Below the pieces are notes generated by a model. It saw only the letters and a list, made by a program, of their open reading frames with translations, did no database searches and was not told the origin of the DNA. A stretch of 41,616 nucleotides of DNA, from positions 1 to 41,616 of IMG/VR virus record IMGVR_UViG_3300049217_000138; one strand, 5' to 3'. Below, piece by piece: positions 31,433 through 41,400 of this stretch (positions within the stretch are counted from its first letter, which is position 1; the number at the start of each line of letters is the position of its first letter). The position numbers were made by a program, and so were the translations under genes. The DNA is from a virus.

Positions 31433-33556
31433 ATGGACAATAGACAGGGAGTGACCTCCTTCAATCCGCCCGCCGGACTCATCAAAACCGGCACCATTGT
31501 GAGCTACGACTCTAGCACCAATATGATGCAAGTCCAGCTAGCGGAGTCCCCTGCCATCAAAGGTAAGAAGCCTCTTCCAGTTGCAGTTCCAGCCAATTTC
31601 CCTGTCTCCGATAGTAACGGTGCTTTTATGGGCACCGTTCCCGCTAAAGGAACCACCGTCACAGTGGGTCAAAGTTCAGGCGGTCAATACTATTTTGTAG
31701 GTTTTGCCCCTCAGAATCCGGCCAATCTTCCCAACATTCAGCCGGGTCAGATGAAGATGCACACTACGGATACTTCGCATATCACGATGGATGATGATAG
31801 TCATATCAATATTGGCTCTGATACTAATGGTCTTCATATCTTTGCGGGTAGTCAACAGTTTCCTAAAGCTAATCTCATCACCACTAACTTTGAGAACTTC
31901 AATAACTTCACGCAAGCCGCCCGTGAGATTGTTGGTTTGGTCAAAAGAGATCTAAGACCTAATCCTCAAGCCGCCTCTTTTACAGGTGATACCAAGTTAG
32001 AAGATGACTCCTATGATGCGCAGTTGTCCTTTGTAGGATTTGATCCTACCGCTACGGCCAATGATTTGATGTCTGGCCCTACCAAAAATCCTCCCTTAGT
32101 AGAAGCTAGAAAGATTTTCTACGAGTTTCAGTATAACTCTAGCGTAGTAGACGATCTAACTGAGTACAACAACTACGGTTCTGGTAGTCCTAACGCTCCA
32201 ACTATCTACACTACGCCTAACCGTCGTTCTAGTCGTTCCGATACAATGAGTTTGAGTCTGGTAGCACCTAACTATCTGATGGAAGAAGTTAATGGAACGG
32301 TAGTGGATATCTTCGGAAACATTCTTGACATCAATAGAAGCGTCATTCCTATTGGTGGCGATCCCACCACTACCATACAGTCCAGTATTAGCACCAATCA
32401 ACAACAGTCTTATCTAAACATCAGGGCTTTAGAACGTAAGAGCTTGGCCCATCATTTGGAAATCAATGCCCGTAAAGACCCTAACTATGGCAACACCTTA
32501 CCTACACAAATTCCGCTAGATATCAATGCTGATAACTACAATGCCAAATTGCTTCGTAGTAGATTTTCTTTCGATGTAGATAAAGAGGGTCAATTCAGAC
32601 TCAATGTGCCAGCTTCTAGTGAAACGGGCAACATTCCACTCTTGGTTCGTTATGAGAACTATTCTACCTTCGGCACCACCGATAGCGGGAATCCTAATCA
32701 GTCCTGGGCGACCCAAACCGGACAGGGTAGTACCAGTCAAGATATCTTCGTAGATTCTTTTGCCGCCTATTCCACCGCCCCAATTAGCCCTACTAGCGGG
32801 TTCAATGTCTCTACTACTCACGGCTCTATTACTCTAATGAATGGAACCACCAATGCGGGGCCAACTGATAGAATCAGTCAGTTCCAAGGAACTCCTTACA
32901 ATATCCAGCACGGTACTGCCTATCACGATATCGTGCAGACCTGTTTCATGCAGCAGAACAACGATACCATCAATGGATATTCTCTGAAAATCCCGGTGAC
33001 ACCGGTAGATACTTCCGCCATTACGCCTTTGACCAACGTGGTCAGCACCACTATCAAATTATCGGGTTCTGGGACGCCTGAATCGGGTGGAGCTAATGCA
33101 GGCGGGCGCAGCGGTTCCGTCAATTTAGACGGTTCCCTGGAGGTCAACATCGGGGCAAATACCATCGACCGACAATCCTTGTGGTTGGACACGGCCGGTG
33201 GCATCGTAGCTAACGTAGGCCGAGACCAAAATTCTCGTAGTGGTGTCATTAGTTTAGACGGAGATCTTATTATCAGTATTGGTGGTTTTGGTATTGCAGG
33301 AGATGCCCGTTTCATTCAGCAAAACAATGGTGCCTATAATGCCGTATTAGATCTACGAGTATATGCGGCAGGTTTTGCTCATATGTTCCGCATAGATCCA
33401 ACTGGTATTACGGTAATGACACCAAGCAAACTACAAATATACGCTGCCCAAGGTATTGCTATTACATCGGATTCTGATATCAGTGTTGATTGCTCTACAC
33501 TTACTTTGCAAGGACGATTAGTTAGAAAGAATCCGCCTAATACACCAGCTATCTGA
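31433..33556 (+). CDS. Baseplate central spike protein (OB fold plus beta-prism end)
   Basis: The 707-aa protein begins with an OB-like barrel (about 18-95: IKTGTIVSYDSSTNMMQVQL, GTVPAKGTTVTVGQSSGGQY, then YFVGFAP), as in gpV/gp5-type spikes, following the hub gene as expected. A long middle part has mixed beta content. The C-terminal 170 residues show the repeating short strands of a triple-stranded spike: GRSGSVNLDGSLEVNIGA, DTAGGIVANVGRDQNSRSG, VISLDGDLIISIGGFGI, then TPSKLQIYAAQGIAITSDSD and SVDCSTLTLQGRLV. No lysozyme domain is seen, unlike T4 gp5. RBS AAAGGAAATA. Confidence 0.83.
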   Translation: MDNRQGVTSFNPPAGLIKTGTIVSYDSSTNMMQVQLAESPAIKGKKPLPVAVPANFPVSDSNGAFMGTVPAKGTTVTVGQSSGGQYYFVGFAPQNPANLPNIQPGQMKMHTTDTSHITMDDDSHINIGSDTNGLHIFAGSQQFPKANLITTNFENFNNFTQAAREIVGLVKRDLRPNPQAASFTGDTKLEDDSYDAQLSFVGFDPTATANDLMSGPTKNPPLVEARKIFYEFQYNSSVVDDLTEYNNYGSGSPNAPTIYTTPNRRSSRSDTMSLSLVAPNYLMEEVNGTVVDIFGNILDINRSVIPIGGDPTTTIQSSISTNQQQSYLNIRALERKSLAHHLEINARKDPNYGNTLPTQIPLDINADNYNAKLLRSRFSFDVDKEGQFRLNVPASSETGNIPLLVRYENYSTFGTTDSGNPNQSWATQTGQGSTSQDIFVDSFAAYSTAPISPTSGFNVSTTHGSITLMNGTTNAGPTDRISQFQGTPYNIQHGTAYHDIVQTCFMQQNNDTINGYSLKIPVTPVDTSAITPLTNVVSTTIKLSGSGTPESGGANAGGRSGSVNLDGSLEVNIGANTIDRQSLWLDTAGGIVANVGRDQNSRSGVISLDGDLIISIGGFGIAGDARFIQQNNGAYNAVLDLRVYAAGFAHMFRIDPTGITVMTPSKLQIYAAQGIAITSDSDISVDCSTLTLQGRLVRKNPPNTPAI

Positions 33557-33568
33557 TGGAGAACACTT

Positions 33569-33937
33569 ATGGAGAAGGCAATGAAAAAATTGAATTCAAC
33601 GGTTTATCAAAAACTATTTTTACAAGCCGAAGAAGCTAAAGATAGGAATATGACTAAGTTGGCTTCCGCCATTTTTGTGGCCATTGGGCCGGTGCCAGAG
33701 GACGAAAATAACAACTACAACTTCAATGAGTTGCAGAATGATGTTTATCAGGGCCTGTGGAAATTGGCTATGTGTGTGGCCAAATATCACGATTTACAAA
33801 GCGTAGATGCAGAAAAAGTGCATACTGCATTAGAGTCTTTATCTTCCGATCTAATTGAAGATGTAGAACGCTCTCTCCATGTAGATAATACTGCGGTCGG
33901 GCCTTTGGAAACAAAAGTTCCTGGGGAAACTAAATAA
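33569..33937 (+). CDS. Small helical protein between spike and membrane protein genes
   Basis: The 122-aa product is predicted almost wholly helical (STVYQKLFLQAEEAKDRNMT, then FNELQNDVYQGLWKLAMCVA and EKVHTALESLSSDLIEDVER) with an acidic loop (EDENNNYN). ATG 33569 is preceded by GGAG at a good distance; an upstream ATG at 33556 leads only to a short frame. No family is recognised. Its place inside the baseplate operon suggests a chaperone, linker or minor baseplate part. Confidence 0.65.
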   Translation: MEKAMKKLNSTVYQKLFLQAEEAKDRNMTKLASAIFVAIGPVPEDENNNYNFNELQNDVYQGLWKLAMCVAKYHDLQSVDAEKVHTALESLSSDLIEDVERSLHVDNTAVGPLETKVPGETK

Positions 33938-33960
33938 CTTGGATATATAAGTAAGTATCA

Positions 33961-36153
33961 ATGTGTCCTTGTACTCCATCTTTCTCACTTACTTTTGGCG
34001 TGCCCGGCGTTCCCGGACTCTCTGGTCTCAATCTACCAGCTCTGCCATTCTGTGTGCCTGCCGTTCCAGCTCCCGGACCAGTGCCACCAGGACAACCACA
34101 TTCTTTACCCACAGTAGCTATTGCGGCTCCTGACTTTCCGGATTTGGCCGCTCTTTTTGGATTGAAACTTTCTTTACCATCAGGTGATTTGCACGCTGCC
34201 ATTAGCATAGGTGATATTTTTGATGCCATCATTAGTATGATGGATCAATTTATGCCATTCCTAATGCTTTACAAGTTCTTTCTTCCTATTCTCAATATCA
34301 TCGTTTGTATTATCGAGGTGCTTTGCTCCTTGCTCAATCCATTTGCTCTTGTCGGAGCTATTGATAATCTATTTTCCGTTTGTATCCCGGCCTTCCTCAA
34401 TCTCTTTCCAATCTTTGCTCTCATCATAATGATTGTCTCGATTATTCTGTTGTTGATTATGTTGATCGAGTATATTCTCTGTATTGTCATCAAGTTCTCT
34501 TTGGCTATCTCGGGTGAAATATCTGCTTTGATTACAGCCTTCACCATTTCCAATGCCACTGGTATCCTGGCTATCGTAAGTAAGATCGGTATCGAAATTT
34601 GTGCCCTGCAAAACCTCTTAGTTTTGTTATCCTTCTTTGGCATCATTGTGGCCATCATCAAAGACATCTTAGGAATGCTTTTCGCTATCCCTCCTTGCGA
34701 AGGCGGCGACAACTCTCAGTGCTGTAATCCGCAATTTTGCCCAGAGATCGTGCAGCAAAACTATACCCGAACTACCGGCACCTTTCAGTATCTCAACGAA
34801 GTGGGTGTAACATCTATCATTCCAATTCCAGACGGTTATTTCAACATCGATCTTCGTACAGAGAGTTGGCAGCTTTATGATACCCAACAAACCATTCCGC
34901 AAGAGTTTTGGAACATTGTAGAGGCCTTCGATGTCATTGCTGACGGATATGTTCCGCCCGTTTTCTTCCCTACTGCTTCTGTCTTTACAGCCACCACACC
35001 TCCACGACAAGCTGCTTATACAGTAGATCTAAGAGTCCTCTATAATCCAAGTGCTTGGGGTAGAACCGGGCCTGCTGAACACATTAGATTTACCGACTGC
35101 ATTGTGCTCTTTGCCCCTATACAGGCTGTAGAGAACTTTGACAATACCTTCACTGTCAAGCCAACGGGCGTTTTCTTTATTGCTGGTGGTTTGGGTTTCA
35201 AGGATGATGGCAAAACCAAGATTACCGGATTTGCACCCGATGGTATTACGCCTATTAGTGCGCAAGCTACACTCAATAACTTTTTGCACAAGCCGGCTGT
35301 TTTTTCTGCTGGTCAAACGCTGACCGCAGCCGGTGAAGTTATCATCACGGATATGGAATATACTTTCAAGCCAAACCAGCCCGTTTTGATGCAAGCTAAT
35401 CTCATCACTTTGGGATGCGAGCCTAACGTAGCTCTCAATAGAGCCTTTATCAATAACGTTCTCTTCTCTAACGTTTCTACACAAACCAACGCCCTCAAAA
35501 CTATTGTCAACAGCCCTACTTTCCCAGACCCTAATGTGGCCCAAGAATGTATGCTTACGGCTTTGACAGGCCTACAACTAAATATGACTCCAGCCGGTTT
35601 GGCCGAATTCCAAGCAGTTTCTACTTTATGTATGACCAATTTGCAAAACAACTGCAATACTTCTCTGACTAGTTTAGTGGGCGCGGGATTCAACGCTTGC
35701 AAGAGTACCTTCACACTATCTCCTAGTGTGCAATTCACTACCCTGCCAATTGTAGTCAGCGTCAACATCAACGAAAATAATGGACTACCTATTACGGCTA
35801 ACTTGCCTATTAGTGTGGGAGATACTCTAGCTAAGGACATTGTGCCATTTCCTACCTTTGGAAAAGTAGGCCCCTTTACCTATGACGGATATCAGGCTTT
35901 TACTGCTGAATTGACTAGTGAGACTCCTGGATCTGGAGAGCTAATGGTGTCTTTCCAAAATCAAGTGCTCTGCGTCAACACGTTACCCACTGCCACTACG
36001 GCACCAAGTCATGTTCTTCAAGCGCTACCTTATCAATTCGTCTACGCACCATACAGTGCCGACTTGCCAGGCACTGGTGAAGGTGATACTGTGGGTCGTC
36101 AGCCAAGGAGAAACCCTTCTGATGTTTCTAAGAATAATCCTGGGAGCACTTAA
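33961..36153 (+). CDS. Baseplate-module protein with multiple membrane helices
   Basis: The 730-aa protein starts with a Cys/Pro-rich, slightly collagen-like segment (PGVPGLSGLNLPALP), then residues about 90-240 form four to five strongly hydrophobic helices: FMPFLMLYKFFLPILNIIVC, LFPIFALIIMIVSIILLLIM, EYILCIVIKFSLAISGEISA, LLVLLSFFGIIVAIIKDILG. A Cys cluster (PPCEGGDNSQCCNPQFCPE, about 244-262) separates these from a large beta-rich C-terminal part with three DGY turns. It has no signal peptide and no obvious ribosome site (GTAAGTATCA before ATG). Membrane helices within the baseplate operon suggest a virion protein that enters the host membrane during DNA injection (inference), or a membrane anchor for baseplate assembly. 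Confidence 0.75.
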   Translation: MCPCTPSFSLTFGVPGVPGLSGLNLPALPFCVPAVPAPGPVPPGQPHSLPTVAIAAPDFPDLAALFGLKLSLPSGDLHAAISIGDIFDAIISMMDQFMPFLMLYKFFLPILNIIVCIIEVLCSLLNPFALVGAIDNLFSVCIPAFLNLFPIFALIIMIVSIILLLIMLIEYILCIVIKFSLAISGEISALITAFTISNATGILAIVSKIGIEICALQNLLVLLSFFGIIVAIIKDILGMLFAIPPCEGGDNSQCCNPQFCPEIVQQNYTRTTGTFQYLNEVGVTSIIPIPDGYFNIDLRTESWQLYDTQQTIPQEFWNIVEAFDVIADGYVPPVFFPTASVFTATTPPRQAAYTVDLRVLYNPSAWGRTGPAEHIRFTDCIVLFAPIQAVENFDNTFTVKPTGVFFIAGGLGFKDDGKTKITGFAPDGITPISAQATLNNFLHKPAVFSAGQTLTAAGEVIITDMEYTFKPNQPVLMQANLITLGCEPNVALNRAFINNVLFSNVSTQTNALKTIVNSPTFPDPNVAQECMLTALTGLQLNMTPAGLAEFQAVSTLCMTNLQNNCNTSLTSLVGAGFNACKSTFTLSPSVQFTTLPIVVSVNINENNGLPITANLPISVGDTLAKDIVPFPTFGKVGPFTYDGYQAFTAELTSETPGSGELMVSFQNQVLCVNTLPTATTAPSHVLQALPYQFVYAPYSADLPGTGEGDTVGRQPRRNPSDVSKNNPGST

Positions 36154-37994
36154 TGGTTAATACAACACAGTCGCCCCAAAGTCAATCACAAGCTACCCAG
36201 AACTATAGTCCAAATGTGCAGGATATGTACGCGGATTTCGTCACTGGCGGAGCTACACCAGGTGGTAATAATTCTGGATCTAATGTAGGCATCGATGATC
36301 TCCGTGCTCAGATCAGTGTTAGCGTAACTGGACAAACTACAGCTAATTTGATCGCTTCGCTCAACATAGATCCAACTGCTACCACTCCGGCTAGTACTCC
36401 TAATACCTCTACGCCAACAATCTTGGCTCAGGAAAGTAGGGCGCACGCTTTCTATCGTATCATAGGATTCCCAGTAGTTTCCGCCGATATGTCAACCTTC
36501 TACAATCCAGGGTTTGATATCGTCCTACAAAATACCTCCCGTAATGTGCCGCTCTCCAAGAAAATTACCATTGCTAAAAGCGTTGGCACTGCCTTTGAGA
36601 CTATCTCACAAACTCGTGAGCAGTATGTCTCCAATATTTCCAAGGTATTTAGCGTGCCCAACTCCGTAGAGGCTGGCGTCTTATCTCTTATGTCTGGCAC
36701 CTACGGTAAATCAGGTAATCCTAACAAACGACTTTTTTCCTCACCTTTCGCCAAGATAAATGGACCTTTCGATACTAATGTAGCCGATCAAGCTTACAGC
36801 AGTAGTATACAGAGTATGTTTAGTTTGGTGGGCAATCAAGAGATAACATTAGCCTTGTATCAGGATGGAGCGGGCAATTTCCCTAACACATCTATTACCA
36901 ATCCTAGTGTTTTACTACAGCACCAACATATCATTCTTCCTTTTGCCGTAGATCCCAGAATAGACTTTAGTATCTGGTCATCTGCCTCTACTACCAGTGA
37001 TAATATTTCCAAACGAATTGCGGTGCCCTTTGTGCCCGATGCCAGTTTCTTGAAGACTAGCTCTACTACTACCGCTCAAAGACCTTTGATAGAGAAGGTT
37101 ATTACAGAGAGATTTGCTCAGGTAGATGATAGCAGTACCGTAGGTATTGCCAACCAAAACGTCATAGATTTCGTGCAACAATTCAAGGATTTGACCAGTA
37201 CCAATATTGGAAACGTTTCTGTCAGTAGTATTTTTAGCGGTAGTGTTTTCGGACTTTCACAACAAGCCTCTTTTGCTAACTATCTAACCATCATCAATGC
37301 TATGATAGGAGATACGTTAATCACTGCTATGCAGACTATCCATAAAGCTCAAGCAGCCTACTACTGGCTCCCACAACCGGATCCTAAAGGACCGGAAGCC
37401 GGGTGCACTTCAAGACCCGTTCCACTTAACTCCAATTTACCAATGACCCTGATTACCAATCCAGGTGATCTCAATATCATTCTCAATCAGGCACAGGTAG
37501 TCTTATCCCAAATCAATTCTTCACTCTCACAGTCCAACGCCACACCAGATGTAGGAGGATATTCTTTCTCCGGCTTCTTCAATCAAAAACTAACCTTTGA
37601 CAAGACCACCTCTAATGCCCAAGGTAATCTTAGCTCCAATACTTCGGCCACCCTATCTACTAAAAGAGAGAAGCTTCTGAGTGATGCGGCTCAAGCTCTT
37701 CAAACGGTAGAGATGATTATGGGAGAGTTTAGTGGTTTGGGACTAGCCGATATTATTGCCATTGTTGGTTCTCTCTATGTTATTCCACAAGTCAATCTAC
37801 TGGGGTTCCTAGATGATGATGCCATCGTTCGAGCTGAGACGGTTTTGGGGGTTCCTGCCGGATCTTTGCAGAGCCAACGTCCAGATTTGACCACAACCAT
37901 GACCTCTTTTGCCAGCACGGTCAACCTATTCTATCTAATTATGGATCAAGTCTTCTTGGATAACTGGAATGCGGGTGGGCTCAATATAACCTAA
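36153..37994 (+). CDS. Unrecognised baseplate-module structural protein
   Basis: The 613-aa protein has a low-complexity Gln/Ser/Asn/Gly start (1-55), then folded regions with HAFYRIIGFPVVSADMSTFY, DFVQQFKDLTSTNIGNVSVS, helical MIGDTLITAMQTIHKAQAAY and LADIIAIVGSLYVIPQVNLL, and a C-terminus of helix-rich sequence (TSFASTVNLFYLIMDQVFLD). I recognise no family. Its start overlaps the previous stop by one base (TAATG) and TGGGAG lies 8 nt upstream, so it belongs to the same operon, between the membrane protein and the gp25-like gene. A wedge or hub accessory role is likely from position only. Confidence 0.7.
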   Translation: MVNTTQSPQSQSQATQNYSPNVQDMYADFVTGGATPGGNNSGSNVGIDDLRAQISVSVTGQTTANLIASLNIDPTATTPASTPNTSTPTILAQESRAHAFYRIIGFPVVSADMSTFYNPGFDIVLQNTSRNVPLSKKITIAKSVGTAFETISQTREQYVSNISKVFSVPNSVEAGVLSLMSGTYGKSGNPNKRLFSSPFAKINGPFDTNVADQAYSSSIQSMFSLVGNQEITLALYQDGAGNFPNTSITNPSVLLQHQHIILPFAVDPRIDFSIWSSASTTSDNISKRIAVPFVPDASFLKTSSTTTAQRPLIEKVITERFAQVDDSSTVGIANQNVIDFVQQFKDLTSTNIGNVSVSSIFSGSVFGLSQQASFANYLTIINAMIGDTLITAMQTIHKAQAAYYWLPQPDPKGPEAGCTSRPVPLNSNLPMTLITNPGDLNIILNQAQVVLSQINSSLSQSNATPDVGGYSFSGFFNQKLTFDKTTSNAQGNLSSNTSATLSTKREKLLSDAAQALQTVEMIMGEFSGLGLADIIAIVGSLYVIPQVNLLGFLDDDAIVRAETVLGVPAGSLQSQRPDLTTTMTSFASTVNLFYLIMDQVFLDNWNAGGLNIT

Positions 37995-38002
37995 CGATTT
38001 TA

Positions 38003-38022
38003 CCTAATAATTTTGCATTAGG
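38003..38022 (+). other. Small hairpin before the gp25-like gene
   Basis: CCTAAT (38003-38008) and ATTAGG (38017-38022) form a 6-bp stem with an 8-nt loop just upstream of GGGAGTGGAG, the ribosome-binding region for ATG 38038. The right arm touches the first purine run, so the fold could modulate initiation. It is weak and lacks a T-run, so it is not a terminator. Confidence 0.3.
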
Positions 38023-38037
38023 GAGTGGAGAGTCAGC

Positions 38038-38469
38038 ATGTCTTTTGATTTACAAATCATCAATGGAGACCTAGTTATCAACCAGGGACAGCTCTCTACT
38101 GTGGTAGATAGCCAGAAACTTATTCAAGATATTCTGAAAATCTGTCTGACCGCAGTGGGCAGCAACCCCATACATCCGTCCTACGGCTCCTATCTATCTA
38201 GATCTGTTGTAGGAAATTCGATGCAGACAGGGGCCATTGTGCAAATAGCTACTTCTCAAATCAATACGTGTTTGACAAATCTACAGCAATTGCAACAATT
38301 ACAGGTAAAAGATATGCAACAAGTCAGTGCAGATGAACAACTTGCTGCTATTCTGGGTATATCTGTAATAAGAAGTATAGCAGATCCTAGACTCTTTAAC
38401 ATTCAGATCAAATGTTTAACCAAAGGATTTCAGCCAGTCACCACTTCTTTTACCGTAAACACAATTTGA
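38038..38469 (+). CDS. Baseplate wedge protein, gp25-like
   Basis: The 143-aa protein matches the gp25 / GPW family in length and layout: an opening beta pair (FDLQIINGDLVINQGQLSTV), a helix (DSQKLIQDILKICLTAVGSN), the loop NPIHPSYGSYLSRSVVGNSM that corresponds to the family's P.yGs.l segment, a helix of Gln-rich turns, and a final beta strand pair (LFNIQIKCLTKGFQPVTTSF). It is followed 10 nt later by a Baseplate_J-like gene, the usual partner in T4, P2 and Mu-type baseplates. GGAG lies close upstream of ATG. It would join the wedges to the sheath-proximal hub ring. Confidence 0.88.
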   Translation: MSFDLQIINGDLVINQGQLSTVVDSQKLIQDILKICLTAVGSNPIHPSYGSYLSRSVVGNSMQTGAIVQIATSQINTCLTNLQQLQQLQVKDMQQVSADEQLAAILGISVIRSIADPRLFNIQIKCLTKGFQPVTTSFTVNTI

Positions 38470-38479
38470 GGACATTTTA

Positions 38480-41400
38480 ATGGTTACGATTCGCTCAGTC
38501 AACGAAATCATCCAAAACCTGTTAGATTTTTTCAGGTTAGCTCAGCCTAATTTGGATACTAAGCCAGGCACCGTAGCCAGAGACTTATTCATCGAAGGTC
38601 CCTCGGCTCAGCTAGCTTTGATTTATGATGAGTTGCAAGCCGTTTCCAACAAGCAGTCCATTAGATTATCCATCGGTACCGATCTAGACAAGATAGCTAA
38701 GAACTTTGGTTTGGTCAGGAAGCAGTCCTCGCCCGCTACCGGTGTGGCTTTACTTACCTTTTCTTCTCTCAATGCTGTCATCAATGTCAACCCAGGAGCT
38801 GCCGTTTACACGAGTGGTGGTCTAGGATTTCTGACCGCGGCCGGCTCTTCTTTGACGCCTAACAACATCAACTTCTATCGTTCGGTAGCTTCCAAGTTTG
38901 CTGCCCAATTAGCTTTCGTAGGTATCACCGATCAATACGCAGTAGAGGTGACTGTCACCGCTAACTCTCCCGGCAGTTCTGGTAACATCGGACAGTACTC
39001 ACTATCCCAAGTTTCTATTGGAGGTATCAACAATGTCACCAATACGGTAGCCTTCACAGGTGGCACCGATCAAGAAACAGATGCGGCTTTTAGAAATCGT
39101 GTCTTAGCTACTTTTAGTGGTTCCAGTGTGGGCACTAGCTTGGGATATCTCAATGCAGCTTTGAGTGTTACCGGAGTACAGGATGCCGTGGTTATCGGAC
39201 CAGGTAATCCATTGATGACACGTGATGGTACTGTCTCTGAAGTTATCAATGGTACGCTCACCGTGGTTTCAGAAGGTTCAGGTGGCAAGGTCGATGTAGT
39301 AGTACTTGGAACTAACGATGTGTCCAGCACTGATACTTTTATCTACCAGGACAAAAGCAATACTGGTGATCCAACTAATCCTAAGAACAATTTCGTTCTA
39401 GGTCAGATTGCCAGCGAGGCTAATTTAACCGTTAGTCAAAAGCGTATCAATGATGTTGCTAACGGAGTGCTACCGTCGCAACCGGTCGATGCCCTCAATC
39501 AAGTCACAGGCTCTACCAGCGGATCCAACTTTATTCCATTCACAGTAGATGGTTACGGCCGTGGCTCTGGCAACTATCTGTTGGTTAAAGATACGGGCGT
39601 TTATGGTGGTAGTCCATGGGGTTTTGACACCTTCGTATGGAAGAGCAACCAAATCAAGTTCCAAGAGGATTTGATCAAGGGACAGAATAACGGTCAAGAT
39701 GCCACGACTTTCTCCAACGTTTTGCAAATCACGGATGCTCAGCAGAACTTGCTGGTTACCAATGAAAATAGTTTGGTTACTTCCAATCGCTCTATTATTC
39801 AGCTTCTTCACTTCCCGTCCAATAATGTCACCAGGGTTTTCAACACCAATACGGGTGAAAGATATCTAATCACCAACCAAAATTTGGATCAAACCACCCC
39901 TTTCAATAACACTGGCAGAATCCAAATCTCTGGCAACACCCTCCCTTCTCCTAGTGATGTTCTTCAAGTAGATTATACTTGGATTGTCGATTATGACCGA
40001 TACTCAGACTTTGATGGATTAGTAGACACACAGAATCCACGTAAGGTTTCTAACAGCGTAGATTGGGGATATCCTTCCGCCATTACTAGTGAGTTGGTAG
40101 AATTTGTGGCGGTAGACGGCAACAATTTCTATGTGGGTAGCACAACCCATCCAATAGACACTGTCATTTCTACCAATACTTTCTTACAGGTAGACGGTTA
40201 TGTGCAGACAGTGATGTCCGGCACCTTCGTCAATCGCCTATCCGTGGTTATCGGTAATTTGGCTATCCCCACCGCTACAGTGAATTCTGTTACTTGGAAA
40301 AACACTAACGTAGAGCTTTTCGTTACTGCTCAGGATAATGGAACCTTTACTACTGCGGCCGGAGTCAATGGCATAAACATCGTCTACAGCACCTCTATCA
40401 TTCTACCAAGTGATACGGTGGCCCAAGCCGGCGACCGAGTCACAGTTTACAGCAACTACACCAATGTGTTCCAATCCTCGACTAACCAAGGTAGTAGCAG
40501 CGGCACTCAGATTACCATCCCGTCTATTCTCATTAATTCTGTGGCCGATAGGCTGAATTTGAGAGTGACTTATATAGCTAACGTCACCAATCTATTCTCT
40601 TCCTCGATTACCTCGCTCCCAACTAGTCGTATTGGTAATGGATACATTCTATCCAGTAATAACGGATTCAATAACTTCAGTATTGCTAACGTATCCCGTC
40701 GTGAAAATCAAGTGGTGCAGAAAAATCTCAGTAATCAATTCTTTGTGGAACTAAACCTGATTGCTACTGATGATATTTTGACACCAGATGATGTCATTGC
40801 AGTCATTAGATTATCTGACGGTAAGGAGCTATGGAATGCCGATAACGAGGGACAGATCATTGTCGCCAATGATGGCAATTACCAGCTTATCTTTTCTGGT
40901 TACAATACGCCGGCCGCAGCTGACCGAGTTTTGGTTGTCTACTATGCTATCGATAGTCAGCGTTTTCAGCCCTTCAGTTTTAGCAACCAAATCATTAGCA
41001 CTAACATCGATGCTTTGGGAGGTGAAGGTCCTACCCCAACTGATTCTTTTACGGTTCCTTTAGTCAATCTGACGGCCCAAGCCAGCGGACTTCATTTTGA
41101 AATAGTAGAGCAGAACAGCGATACCGTTCTCTTCTCCATAACTGATGGTTATCTAACTCCTATTACACCGGTTCAAGCTAATCTCAATAGTTTGTCAGTA
41201 TTGTTTTCTGGTTTACCAGATCTCACTAATAAACGTGTCAAAATTACGGGAGCTGTTGCTCCGAACAATGATGGTTATTTCGAGATACTCGGATACAATC
41301 CAAATACCAATAACATTACCATCACCAATACTTTCAGTCATATCACTCCTGATCAAATCTCTGTTATTAGAATACTGGACGGACAAGAGCTATGGAATTA

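Noticed and set aside
33976-34110. Collagen-like repeat at the start of the 730-aa protein
   Set aside because: Only a few Gly-x-Pro-like triplets occur, too few and irregular for a triple helix.
34269-34712. Minus-strand frame opposite the membrane-helix region
   Set aside because: It is the complement of codons rich in Ile, Leu and Phe and is Ile/Met/Arg-biased; not a gene.
35313-35840. Minus-strand 175-codon frame
   Set aside because: It is a shadow of the beta-rich half of the 730-aa protein; no start signal and no family pattern.
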